NCBI GenBank assembly: GCA_937997345.1
Contig: CALKTD010000021.1
Location: forward strand, 1 to 26,619
Source of the DNA: an uncultured Atopobium sp.
GTDB taxonomy: Bacteria > Actinomycetota > Coriobacteriia > Coriobacteriales > Atopobiaceae
Length of the DNA stretch: 26,619 nucleotides
Reading direction: 5' to 3'
The translations under genes were made by a program, and so were the position numbers. This document shows positions 14,814-22,721 of the stretch, piece after piece (positions within the stretch are counted from its first letter, which is position 1; every line of letters starts with the position of its first letter). Under the pieces are notes generated by a model. That model had not been told where the DNA came from and did not search any database. It was given only the letters and a program-made list of their open reading frames with translations.

Positions 14814-16256
14814 TTATGCTGCTGCCTTCTCAGACTGACGACCAAAGATCATGAAGATGGCCATACCAATGACAATCCAAGCAATGGTGATAATCCACTC
14901 AACTGGCTTCAGAGCTGCAGGGCTGAAAGGAACAACCATCAAAGCGATGATGATACTACCAGCAAGAATTGCAGCAAGGATACCTGCGATACCACCGTTG
15001 ACCTTGTAAGGACGAGGCAAGTCTGGCTCAGTCTGACGCAGACGCAGGCAGGCAACGCCAGCCATGGTGCATGCGAAGATGAAGCCGAGAGAAGCAACGT
15101 TGGTCAGAGGAACGAGCATGTTACGGCCGAGGAATGGTCCAACAAGGGTCAGGCCAGCCATGAACAGGTTTGCAGTCAAAGGTGCACCAGACTTAGGATC
15201 AATCTTTGCGAAGGACTCTGGGAGCATCTTCTTACGGCCAAGAGCGAGCATCAGACGAGTGGAAGCACCAAAGAAGGAGTTCATTGGGCCCAGAGGTCCA
15301 AGTGTTGCAATGATGAGCATTGCAATGTAGAAGAACAGGTTGATGCGCTCGAGAACTGCAAGTGCAGGAACGGAAGACTTAACAAACTCGTGCCAGTCAA
15401 TCATGGTTCCGAATGCATAGATGCAGATGAGATAGAAGACACCAGAAGCGATAAGTGCAAGTGCAGGAATGATGCCAAACTTCTTCCAGTCAAGGTCAGC
15501 AGAAGCTTCTTCTGCCTGCTGTGGAATGGTGTCGAAACCAGCGTAGAAGAATGGAGTCATAACAAGAACTGCAATGATGCCGCCAAAAAAGCTGGTAGCC
15601 TTTGTGCCCTCGCCACCTGCAACCTCAGTTGCCTGGGAGAAGACGGGTAGGCCGTTGCTTGGAGAACCAGTTGCAAAGGAGATAACCATTGCAAGGATCA
15701 TACCAGTCAGCAGAGCCTTAGTCAGGAAACTCGAAAGCTTAGCTGCTGCGCCAGCGCCCTTAAAGTTAAGGAAGATGACCAGGATAGCAAAGCAAAGAGC
15801 GATGACTGTTGGCCACAGATAAACATCTGCACCAAGAATGGTGTAGAGCTTAACGGACCTCAACCAAGAAAGAACAGGGAATGCACCAAAACGGTCGGTG
15901 AGAAGCGTGGAAATAGCAATTGCCTCCCAAGGGCACAGTGGAGCGTTACCCAGAAGGAGCATCCAGCCGGTAAAGAAGCCCAATGGGCGACCGAATGTCC
16001 TGTCGACGTACTCAATGATGCCACCAGAAATTGGAATAGCAGCAGTGAGCTCGCCAAAAACACATCCAATTGGTACAAGGAAAATTGCACCAATTGCGAA
16101 TGCGATCATCGCGGGGAATGGTCCTCCACCAAGAACCATCCAGTCGCCTACCAGGAGCACCCATCCGGTACCAATGATCGCACCAAATCCGATGGTAAAG
16201 AAGTTGAATAGACTCAACGACTTTTGCATCTCAGGTGCCTCGGCATTTTCTGCCAT
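14814..16256 (-). CDS. APC-superfamily amino-acid permease
   Basis: 480 aa, ATG with AAGGAGTGGGAC upstream. About 12 membrane helices. The first carries the substrate-site motif FFTIGFGAIIGTGWVLLVGD (unwound GxIIGxG segment), and helix 6 has FFYAGFDTIPQQAEEA, the F/Y-GFDxxxxxAEE signature of APC transporters. Later LPRPYKVNGG is the conserved cytoplasmic segment before the last helices. It imports an amino acid or a related amine or amide by ion symport or exchange. Genomic partner: the amidohydrolase downstream; upstream LysR protein is a likely regulator. Confidence 0.92.
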   Translation of the reverse strand: MAENAEAPEMQKSLSLFNFFTIGFGAIIGTGWVLLVGDWMVLGGGPFPAMIAFAIGAIFLVPIGCVFGELTAAIPISGGIIEYVDRTFGRPLGFFTGWMLLLGNAPLCPWEAIAISTLLTDRFGAFPVLSWLRSVKLYTILGADVYLWPTVIALCFAILVIFLNFKGAGAAAKLSSFLTKALLTGMILAMVISFATGSPSNGLPVFSQATEVAGGEGTKATSFFGGIIAVLVMTPFFYAGFDTIPQQAEEASADLDWKKFGIIPALALIASGVFYLICIYAFGTMIDWHEFVKSSVPALAVLERINLFFYIAMLIIATLGPLGPMNSFFGASTRLMLALGRKKMLPESFAKIDPKSGAPLTANLFMAGLTLVGPFLGRNMLVPLTNVASLGFIFACTMAGVACLRLRQTEPDLPRPYKVNGGIAGILAAILAGSIIIALMVVPFSPAALKPVEWIITIAWIVIGMAIFMIFGRQSEKAAA

Positions 16257-16449
16257 GTCCCACTCCTTCCCGTAATAACTCGGACGAAGAACTTGATGAG
16301 ACTATGTTTACACCCAAAGCCATTTGAAAAAAGAAGTAGCGCCCTCTGGACGTCAGATAAACCCGTAAGCGTAAAGGCTACAACCGCGAGCGGTAGTTAA
16401 ATCTTTTTACATCTTTACCAAAATCTAATAACAGTTATGCAATTTTCAA

Positions 16450-16470
16450 ATAGTTAACGTACACAACTAT
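16450..16470. promoter_or_regulatory. Possible LysR binding site before the permease
   Basis: Inverted repeat ATAGTT-N9-AACTAT of the T-N11-A type lies just past the lysR stop in the 224-nt gap 16257-16480. It is about 190 nt upstream of the permease start. A second short palindrome ACCGC-GA-GCGGT is at about 16383-16394. No promoter hexamers could be assigned with confidence. Confidence 0.4.
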
Positions 16471-16480
16471 GTATCAATCT

Positions 16481-17329
16481 TTAACTCAAATACTTTAAAA
16501 ACTCTTCTGTAGTGCGCGACATCTCGCCTTTTACACGATGTGTAATAAAGACATTACGATGTACGGGAGTCTCCAGATGATGAACGTCAATATCAAAATT
16601 TGTACCTTTTGTTGCCTCAAGTGGCAACAAACTTACACCAAGACCCGACTCTACCATGGACATAATGGTGAATGAATCCGATGACGCAAACGTCATGCGT
16701 GCGTTTTTGAGTTGCTTCTGAAGCAGAGGAGCTGTCTCAATATCAACAATAAAGGGCTCTTCAATAAGACGCTTAACAGGAATTGTCTCAAGGTCCTTCT
16801 CGTAATGTCCCTTTTGAGAAACAACAATAACCTCATCATGATCAAATAAAGTTGAAGTAAATCCCTGCTCAGTTGCTCGAGTCATAGTAAAACTAATATC
16901 CACCTTACCCTTGCTAATAAGACGCAAAGCTTCGCCGTACGTGCACTCGATAACTTCAACTTTGATATTTGGATGATCAGTCATGTACTTCTTCAGATGA
17001 CCTGGCAGTGCTCGTGAAAGAAAGCTCGAAGGCGCAGCAATAACAAGGTTGCCCATCTCAATGGCGCTGACGCGATTAACTTGATTGCTCAACTTGCTGT
17101 ATGCCTGGCACACCTCTTCTGCAACAGGCAAAAGCGTCTTTCCCTCAGGAGTCAGACTTACATAGCCACCATGCCTGTTAAACAAGCGGACGTTCCACTC
17201 TTTTTCTAGACTTGCTACCATGCGGCTAATCGACGACTGAGTGCATCCCAGTTCTTCTGCCGCCACCGTAAAGCTACTGTGATACGCCGCAGAAGTAAAA
17301 GCCTGAAATTTATGCAGGTTGGTCTCCAT
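16481..17329 (-). CDS. LysR-family transcriptional regulator
   Basis: 282 aa from ATG 17329, which has GGGAG 6 nt upstream; a TTG extension to 17362 lacks a site. N-terminal winged helix (FQAFTSAAYHSSFTVAAEEL, GCTQSSISRMVASLEKEW, LFNRHGGYVSLTPEG), then a periplasmic-binding-protein-like effector domain (LVIAAPSSFLSRALPGHLKK to the end). It lies on the same strand directly upstream of the permease and amidohydrolase genes, so it probably activates them in response to the imported compound. Confidence 0.92.
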   Translation of the reverse strand: METNLHKFQAFTSAAYHSSFTVAAEELGCTQSSISRMVASLEKEWNVRLFNRHGGYVSLTPEGKTLLPVAEEVCQAYSKLSNQVNRVSAIEMGNLVIAAPSSFLSRALPGHLKKYMTDHPNIKVEVIECTYGEALRLISKGKVDISFTMTRATEQGFTSTLFDHDEVIVVSQKGHYEKDLETIPVKRLIEEPFIVDIETAPLLQKQLKNARMTFASSDSFTIMSMVESGLGVSLLPLEATKGTNFDIDVHHLETPVHRNVFITHRVKGEMSRTTEEFLKYLS

Positions 17330-17414
17330 ACTTGGCTCCCATTCAAGTACGTGGCCTAACAATTCACCCTTAAAAATATCATTCTACCTGCAAATTGGTA
17401 AATACCGTTTAACG

Positions 17415-17450
17415 CAAAAAAGACCCCGTGAACGGTTTTCACGAGGTCTT
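17415..17450 (-). terminator. Terminator after ftsX
   Basis: A 13-bp stem (AAGACC.CGTGAA arms, one G-T wobble in minus-strand RNA), a 4-5-nt loop and TTTTTT, 77 nt after the ftsX stop. Confidence 0.85.
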
Positions 17451-17527
17451 ACCTTGCAATCTTTATGCAAAAAACTTTCTTAATTGATACTTCATTTTGA
17501 CAATTGAAGCACCAGGTTGCTTAGTTG

Positions 17528-18463
17528 CTATGCCTTCAGATAGCGACCCATAGCAATAGCGGAACCAAAAAGTCCCAGAAGCAGGCCTAAGAGCAGCAGG
17601 AGACCACTCATACCCAGCATGACCATTGTTGGAATAGCAAAGGTCAAGAAGGTCATGCTTTCTGCCATAACTGGGAGAAGCATGTGAGCTCCAACAACCA
17701 AAACAGCAATGGCGAGAAGAGCACCAATAACTGCCTCAAGCACGCCTTCCATAAGGAATGGTCCACGAATAAAGCTGTTAGATGCACCAACCAGACGCAT
17801 GATAGCAATCTCACGACGGCGAGCGTTAATAGCAAGGCGAATGGTGTTGTTAATAAAGACAAAAGCAACAAACACCAGAAGTCCAACAAGGCCAATAGCA
17901 CCAATACGAATGTATGCTGTTACGCTAAACAGACGCTCAACGGTCTCGCGACCATACTGAACATCGCCAGATGGATTGCTCTTATTATCTGCAATGGCTG
18001 CAAAAGATGATGAAGAGGCAATGCGCTGAGCAACGTCTTGAACATCCTTAGGATCCTTGAGCTTGATTACAAGAGACGCAGGAATTGGATTCTGGCCATC
18101 AAGAGCAGAAACCGCATCAGAAGCATTGCGATAACTCATGGTAGTGCGATACTCCTCAAGAGCCTGCTCTTTGCTCTTATAAGTTACCGACTCAACCATA
18201 TCCCAGCCCTGAACCTCTTGCTGGAAGGCAGTTACCGCAGCCTGGTCTGCGTCATCCGAAAGAAATGCCTGGATAGTAACACGATTCTCGACACTTCCTA
18301 CCATGTTCTCGATAAGAGCGGAGCCAAGAATAAACAGGCCGATGATAAACAGTGACAAGAAGATGGTTACGATTGCACCAAGAGCGGTAGACCAGTTCCT
18401 TCTAAAGTGGCTTCCGGCCTCATGCAGAGAATATCCAAAATTAGAGAGCCCCATAGTAGCCAT
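17528..18463 (-). CDS. ftsX: Cell-division permease-like protein FtsX
   Basis: 311 aa. Family plan: cytoplasmic start, helix 1 (about 25-52), a large extracellular loop (about 53-190, including VTIQAFLSDD and LVIKLKDP), then three helices at the C-terminus. It has no ATPase activity; with FtsE it forms a complex that couples division-ring signals to peptidoglycan hydrolases. Start: ATG 18463 lies 2 nt after AGGGAGG (AGGAG also 10 nt upstream); ATG 18454 is an alternative. Either overlaps ftsE, so translation is coupled. Confidence 0.94.
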   Translation of the reverse strand: MATMGLSNFGYSLHEAGSHFRRNWSTALGAIVTIFLSLFIIGLFILGSALIENMVGSVENRVTIQAFLSDDADQAAVTAFQQEVQGWDMVESVTYKSKEQALEEYRTTMSYRNASDAVSALDGQNPIPASLVIKLKDPKDVQDVAQRIASSSSFAAIADNKSNPSGDVQYGRETVERLFSVTAYIRIGAIGLVGLLVFVAFVFINNTIRLAINARRREIAIMRLVGASNSFIRGPFLMEGVLEAVIGALLAIAVLVVGAHMLLPVMAESMTFLTFAIPTMVMLGMSGLLLLLGLLLGLFGSAIAMGRYLKA

Positions 18464-19469
18464 AGCCTCCCTTCTCCTGGTCGCGGACAATGTGACCGGC
18501 CTCAAGTGCAATAACGCGCTTGCGCATAGAGTCAACCATTTCGCGATCGTGTGTTGCCATTACAACCGTAGTGCCCGCACGGTTAATGCGGTCAAGAAGC
18601 TTCATGATACCCAGAGAAATTGCTGGGTCCAAGTTACCCGTAGGCTCATCGCAGATAAGCAGTGGTGGGCGGTTAACCATTGCGCGAGCAACAGAAACAC
18701 GCTGCTGCTCACCACCGGATAGCTGATCTGGGTAAGCACTCATCTTTTGACCAAGGCCTACCAGACGCAAAACCTCTGGAACCTGAATATCAATAACAGG
18801 GCGAGGCTTACCAATGCACTCAAGTGCAAAGGAAACGTTCTCATAGACGGTCTTATCGGGCAGAAGCTTAAAGTCCTGGAAGACGGTACCAATCTGGCGA
18901 CGCAGATAAGGAACCTTGGAGTTACGCATACGTGTAAGGTCCTGACCAGCAACAATAACCTGTCCGTGAGTTGCCTTCTGCTCACGCGTGATAAGACGCA
19001 AGAGAGATGACTTACCGGAACCAGAGTGTCCAACTACAAAGACAAACTCACCTGGGTAGATATCAGCGCTAATGTTATCCAGCGCAGGATGATTTGGCTG
19101 CGATGGATACACAAGCGAGGCACTCTTAAAAGATATGGTAGGAGTGCCAGCGCGCTCAACCTGTGGTGCATTCTGTGCAAGGTCAGCAAAGAATTTTGCA
19201 CGGTCAAGAGGCGCCTGCTCAGGGTTATTTTGCTGCTCAGCAGTTACCACGTGTACAGCTTCTGCTCCAGAAGCAAATGGATCAGATACAGTTGTTACAG
19301 GTTCAGCAGCCTGGGCCACTGGCACATCAGCAGAAAAGTCCTGGGTTTCAACTTGATCAGCTACAACATCTTGCTGGTCAAGCTGGTTAAGATCATCCTG
19401 AGAAATTACCCCAAAACGGTCATCAAACGAGGACTCCTGTTGCTCATCAGTGCGAAAATGATTAGCCAC
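18441..19469 (-). CDS. ftsE: Cell-division ATP-binding protein FtsE with a long N-terminal extension
   Basis: 342 aa; standard FtsE is about 220-230. Start GTG 19469 is well supported (AAAGGAG, 5-nt spacer), so the extension is real coding sequence. Residues 1-110 are acidic, Gln/Asp/Val/Ala-rich and predicted disordered. The ABC ATPase follows: Walker A GHSGSGKS (147-154), Q-loop VFQDFKLLP, signature LSGGEQQR (250-257), Walker B LLICDEPTGNLD (270-281), and H-loop MATHD. The protein energises FtsX at the septum. The extension could bind FtsZ, a polar scaffold or another divisome protein (inference). Confidence 0.94.
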   Translation of the reverse strand: MANHFRTDEQQESSFDDRFGVISQDDLNQLDQQDVVADQVETQDFSADVPVAQAAEPVTTVSDPFASGAEAVHVVTAEQQNNPEQAPLDRAKFFADLAQNAPQVERAGTPTISFKSASLVYPSQPNHPALDNISADIYPGEFVFVVGHSGSGKSSLLRLITREQKATHGQVIVAGQDLTRMRNSKVPYLRRQIGTVFQDFKLLPDKTVYENVSFALECIGKPRPVIDIQVPEVLRLVGLGQKMSAYPDQLSGGEQQRVSVARAMVNRPPLLICDEPTGNLDPAISLGIMKLLDRINRAGTTVVMATHDREMVDSMRKRVIALEAGHIVRDQEKGGYGYYGAL

Positions 19470-19560
19470 AGTTGCTCCTTTTCTTACTCCGAAGAGACAG
19501 ATACAGAATTTATTTTACCAAAAGTGCAGGTATGTTACACGTCATGCAGGTCATCCACAG

Positions 19561-19592
19561 AAAAACCGCCTCTTCTTTTCAGAAAAGGCGGT
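19561..19592 (-). terminator. Terminator of the PTS-aldolase operon
   Basis: Stem ACCGCCT / AGGCGGT (19565-19571 with 19586-19592), loop containing a smaller TTTTC-GAAAA pairing, and TTTTT on the minus strand. It lies about 107 nt after the last aldolase gene; the gap also holds GCGCTT-GGC-AAGCGC. Confidence 0.75.
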
Positions 19593-19699
19593 CTGACAAT
19601 CGCGAGAAAAACGCTGTTGTACGTTAGCTGAACGCAAGCTGTGGGTTAGTTACGCGCTTGGCAAGCGCTTGGCGCGCACTGACACGCGTCTACACGTTC

Positions 19700-20350
19700 T
19701 TATGCAGTCTGCATCTTTGCACGTGTCTCATCAATGATGGCACGTACCTTAGCTGCGTTAGCGGCAATCACCTCTTTTGAGCCCTTAGTAAGCAGGCTTC
19801 CCATGCCGCAGCAATCAACGCCACGCTCAAGCCACTCAGCAAGGTTGTCAAGATTAATGCCGCCAGAAGCCATCAGAGGCATCCAAGGAGTTGGAGTCTT
19901 AAAGAGGTTAACCAGCTCAGAACCATAGACGTTAGAAATTGGGAAGCACTTAATAAAGGCAGCGCCCATCTCAAGACTGTGGTTTGCCTCGGTCATAGTA
20001 GTGCAACCAGGTGCGTAAGGAATCTGATACAGGTTACACATACGAGCAACCTCATCAGAGCCGCAGTTAGCAACAATGAACTGAGCGCCGGCCATGATAG
20101 CAAGACGAGCAGTTGTTGGCTCCATAACGGTACCTGCACCAACAATCATCTTGTCGCCAAGACGCTCTCTAATTGCAGCAATAACCTCGCCTGCGTTTGG
20201 CAGGGTGTAGCTAATCTCCATTGCATGAACGCCGCCTTCTGCAAGACCCTCAGCAATTTCAATACCACGCTCAACTGTTGGGACGCGAACAACTGCAAAC
20301 GCACAGGTGTCTACCAGTGCCTGAGAAACAGCAGCTTTCTGCATCTTCAT
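19700..20350 (-). CDS. KDPG/KHG-aldolase-family enzyme with altered substrate site
   Basis: 216 aa from ATG 20350 (AAGGAG, 9-nt spacer); an ATG 9 nt earlier touches the site. Class I aldolase TIM barrel: general base Glu45 (AMEISYTL), GAGT (71-74), AQFIVANCG, PGCTTMTEA (114-122), Schiff-base Lys134 (AFIKCFPIS) and ASGGINLDN (161-169). Aligned without gaps in this part to E. coli Eda, Glu45 and the Lys are kept, but Arg49 of Eda (a substrate carboxylate ligand) is Thr49 here. The E. coli PTGG phosphate-side motif is ASGG. The reaction is probably retro-aldol cleavage to pyruvate plus an aldehyde or sugar phosphate, but the substrate need not be KDPG. Last gene of the PTS operon. Confidence 0.86.
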   Translation of the reverse strand: MKMQKAAVSQALVDTCAFAVVRVPTVERGIEIAEGLAEGGVHAMEISYTLPNAGEVIAAIRERLGDKMIVGAGTVMEPTTARLAIMAGAQFIVANCGSDEVARMCNLYQIPYAPGCTTMTEANHSLEMGAAFIKCFPISNVYGSELVNLFKTPTPWMPLMASGGINLDNLAEWLERGVDCCGMGSLLTKGSKEVIAANAAKVRAIIDETRAKMQTA

Positions 20351-20422
20351 ATACAACATCTCCTTGTAAATGTATCTCGCTCCACCCTATTGAGCTAGCG
20401 AGAAACCCGTCATTTTTGGTTC

Positions 20423-21319
20423 TTAGTTATGAACAATTCCGTAATGGTCAAGCATTGCATAGATCTTCTCGTCAACACCCTCTGCAACCTCGGTAACGGG
20501 GAAACGAGCAGGACCAACAGGGTATCCAGCAAGCTCAAGAGAACGCTTAAGTGTCTGAGGAGTGCTTCCAAGGTGAAGGATGTCGCGAATTGGCTCAATC
20601 TCTGCCTGCAGGCGAGCTGCTTCCTCTGCATTTCCTGCCTCAAGAGCCTTCCAAAGGTCAACGACAACCTTGGTAATAAGGTTTGCGGTACCTGCAATAG
20701 TACCCTGAGCTCCAAGAGCATGAGCCTCAGAGATCTTTCCGTCAGAGCCAACAAGTACGTCTACGTCGTGACCAGCGGCAGCGTCCAGATAATCCTTGAG
20801 GTTATCAATGTTGCCAGAACTGTCTTTAATACCCTTGATGTTCTCAATGGCTACTAGCTGCTCAACGGCCTCTTTAGAGATGTTTTTGCCAGTTCCCTTG
20901 GGGATGTTGTACAGAAGGACAGGAATCTTTACGCTTGCAGCAACAGTCTTGAAATACTCAACCAGCTGCTGGTCAGAAATACCCAGGAAGTAAGGGTTGA
21001 TGACAGAAAGTGCGTCTGCACCAATTGCCTCTGCCTCACGGCTCATATAGAGAGCCTCTTTTGTTGAGCAAGCGCCGGTTCCTACGTAAACAGGAAGACG
21101 ACCTGCGGTTTTCTCGATAATAAACTTGGAGAACTTGATCTTCTCGTCAGGGTTACAAACGTGGAACTCACCGTTAGAACCAAACGTAAAGATACCGTCA
21201 GCACCCTCGGAGATGAGCTTTTCTAGAAGCTGCTCAGCTGCTTCATAGTTAATAGACTGCTCTTCGTCACGGCTAAACGGCGTGACCATAGGGACAATAA
21301 CGCCCTTAAATGTTGACAT
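20423..21319 (-). CDS. DHDPS/NAL-family class I aldolase, not canonical DapA
   Basis: 298 aa from ATG 21319 (GAGGAG, 6-nt spacer). TIM-barrel lyase with Schiff-base Lys165 (IKGIKDSSGN) and Tyr137 (LLYNIPKGTG). The pyruvate-carboxylate loop reads FGSNGEFH (46-53), where true DapA has TTGE and sialate or KDG lyases have GSTGE/GTTGE. It therefore belongs to the wider family of pyruvate-dependent aldolases. Placed 72 nt before the KDPG-family gene and 38 nt after the SIS isomerase gene, so it is a catabolic aldolase of this operon rather than a lysine-biosynthesis enzyme. Confidence 0.87.
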   Translation of the reverse strand: MSTFKGVIVPMVTPFSRDEEQSINYEAAEQLLEKLISEGADGIFTFGSNGEFHVCNPDEKIKFSKFIIEKTAGRLPVYVGTGACSTKEALYMSREAEAIGADALSVINPYFLGISDQQLVEYFKTVAASVKIPVLLYNIPKGTGKNISKEAVEQLVAIENIKGIKDSSGNIDNLKDYLDAAAGHDVDVLVGSDGKISEAHALGAQGTIAGTANLITKVVVDLWKALEAGNAEEAARLQAEIEPIRDILHLGSTPQTLKRSLELAGYPVGPARFPVTEVAEGVDEKIYAMLDHYGIVHN

Positions 21320-21357
21320 GCAAACTCCTCTGTACGTATTGCAGTGTTTATCTGGGG

Positions 21358-21966
21358 TTATTTGCCCTCGCGAATGGACGCGCCAAGAGCTCCACCGGGA
21401 TGCCACTTAACGTACTGCTCTGGGTTAAGGCCGTACTCGTTTTGAAGCAGGATAGAGAGGCACTGGAGCTCAATAATCTCAGCCAGAATTGAGGCGCGTG
21501 GAGGCTTGTTCATAGAATCGCCCTCCTGCTCAACACCTGCAATAAGAGCAACCTCTGCCTCGTTTGCCAGCCACGAGTTAGGATTTCCAGTCAGCGCAAT
21601 AATGTGTACGCCAACGTTCTTAAGGCAGGTAACGGTAGCCTTGAGCTCGCCTGTCTCGCCGGAGTTGGAAATAGCAATGACCACGTCACCAGGACGAGTC
21701 TGACCAGCAGATCCGTGAACGCACTCGGTACCGTGAAGCTCGTAGGTTGGAGTTCCGGTTGACGAGAAAAGCGATGCAGCATAACCAGAGACGTGACCTG
21801 GCTTACCAATACCGGTTACGTGCAGACGGCCACCCTTTGCCTCTGCATCCAAAATAAGCTTTTTAGCTGCAGAAATCGCATCAAAATCAATGCTCTCTAC
21901 ATACTGATGAAGCGACTTTCCCACAATGGAGAGAAACTCCTGAACCTGCTCTTTTTCAGTTGCCAT
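21358..21966 (-). CDS. SIS-domain phosphosugar isomerase (KpsF/GutQ-like, no CBS domains)
   Basis: 202 aa, ATG with AAGGAG 5 nt upstream. A single SIS domain: VTGIGKPGHVSGYAASLFSS (phosphosugar loop), TGTPTYELHGTECVHGSAGQ, and AISNSGETGEL (the SxSGxTxE phosphate loop). The C-terminus KWHPGGALGASIREGK matches arabinose-5-phosphate isomerases, but the CBS pair of KpsF/KdsD is absent, as in the small SIS isomerases of sugar catabolism. It interconverts a ketose and an aldose phosphate. In this operon it probably acts on the phosphorylated product of the PTS. Confidence 0.88.
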   Translation of the reverse strand: MATEKEQVQEFLSIVGKSLHQYVESIDFDAISAAKKLILDAEAKGGRLHVTGIGKPGHVSGYAASLFSSTGTPTYELHGTECVHGSAGQTRPGDVVIAISNSGETGELKATVTCLKNVGVHIIALTGNPNSWLANEAEVALIAGVEQEGDSMNKPPRASILAEIIELQCLSILLQNEYGLNPEQYVKWHPGGALGASIREGK

Positions 21967-22022
21967 TACAACTCCTTATCTGTCTATGAGGCAGCGCTCA
22001 AAGACACTTACTACATGCTGAG

Positions 22023-22622
22023 CTAACGCGTCTCTTTGACCTTATGCTGAGCCATAAGCCGCTCGATCTGCTCTTGAATTTGATCAAGCGTGGTGGCCAT
22101 AAAAGGACGGTTAATGTCTACAAATTCAAATCCGGAAGGATGGCTTACCCAAGCGCCTTCAAGAAGCAGGCGGAGCGCCTTGCCCTGTTGGATGAGTTTG
22201 TAGCTTTTAATCTTGGTATAAGGAACGACAAGTGCTTTTCTCTTGTCGGATTTTGCAAAGATAAATACGTTTTTCTGTCCAAAATCAATAACATGAATAC
22301 CGCTGGCAAAACGACTAAAGCGTTTTCCCATGGCTCGTGATGCAAACCACGTAATGGTGAGTCCTGCAATAACACCAACAAGACCCAAAATATTGCCACT
22401 TACATTGGCGTAAACCCAAAAGAAAAATGTCAGAGCAAGAGCAACAAACGCCAGGAGCAAGTACAGAATTCCCTGAACCATCAAACGAGTTCTATCTTCA
22501 AGAACTTCTAGAACTAACTGATCTTTGGGAAGCTCTGGAGCAGGCTGTTTGTCAACGCTGAGTCCAAACATATCGCCAAGCACTGACTCAGTAACGCTTT
22601 TGTTGTTCTTCTCGTCTGCCAT
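22023..22622 (-). CDS. Two-helix membrane protein inside the PTS operon
   Basis: 199 aa, ATG with AAGGAAAAAC upstream. A cytoplasmic acidic start (1-45), two helices (about 49-71 and 76-95), and a C-terminal beta-rich domain (HVIDFGQKNVFIFAKSDKR, VVPYTKIKSYKLI, RLLLEGAW) reminiscent of bacterial PH-like domains. I cannot name a family. It lies after the EIIC gene and its terminator-like hairpin (22647-22680) and 56 nt before the isomerase gene. It could be part of the operon or an inserted housekeeping gene. Confidence 0.7.
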   Translation of the reverse strand: MADEKNNKSVTESVLGDMFGLSVDKQPAPELPKDQLVLEVLEDRTRLMVQGILYLLLAFVALALTFFFWVYANVSGNILGLVGVIAGLTITWFASRAMGKRFSRFASGIHVIDFGQKNVFIFAKSDKRKALVVPYTKIKSYKLIQQGKALRLLLEGAWVSHPSGFEFVDINRPFMATTLDQIQEQIERLMAQHKVKETR

Positions 22623-22646
22623 GTTTTTCCTTGTTGTGAAGCTTTT

Positions 22647-22680
22647 AAAAGGGCGCCCGCAGGCTTTCCACGAGCGCCCT
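22647..22680 (-). terminator. Hairpin terminator after EIIC
   Basis: Stem AGGGCGC / GCGCCCT with an extended inner pairing and TTTT on the minus strand, 42 nt after the EIIC stop. It may partly terminate, reducing expression of the downstream membrane protein and enzyme genes. Confidence 0.65.
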
Positions 22681-22721
22681 AAGAAACCGTAGAGCTGAGT
22701 AGGTACTACAGAAATCTAGGC

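Noticed and set aside
16257..16480. Gap before the permease considered for a riboswitch
   Set aside because: Only short palindromes are present; no known aptamer core could be recognised.
19700..20350. Aldolase considered as UlaD (3-keto-gulonate-6-P decarboxylase)
   Set aside because: The motifs (Glu45, GAGT, Schiff-base Lys134 in IKCFP) are those of the KDPG aldolase family, not the orotidine-decarboxylase-fold UlaD.
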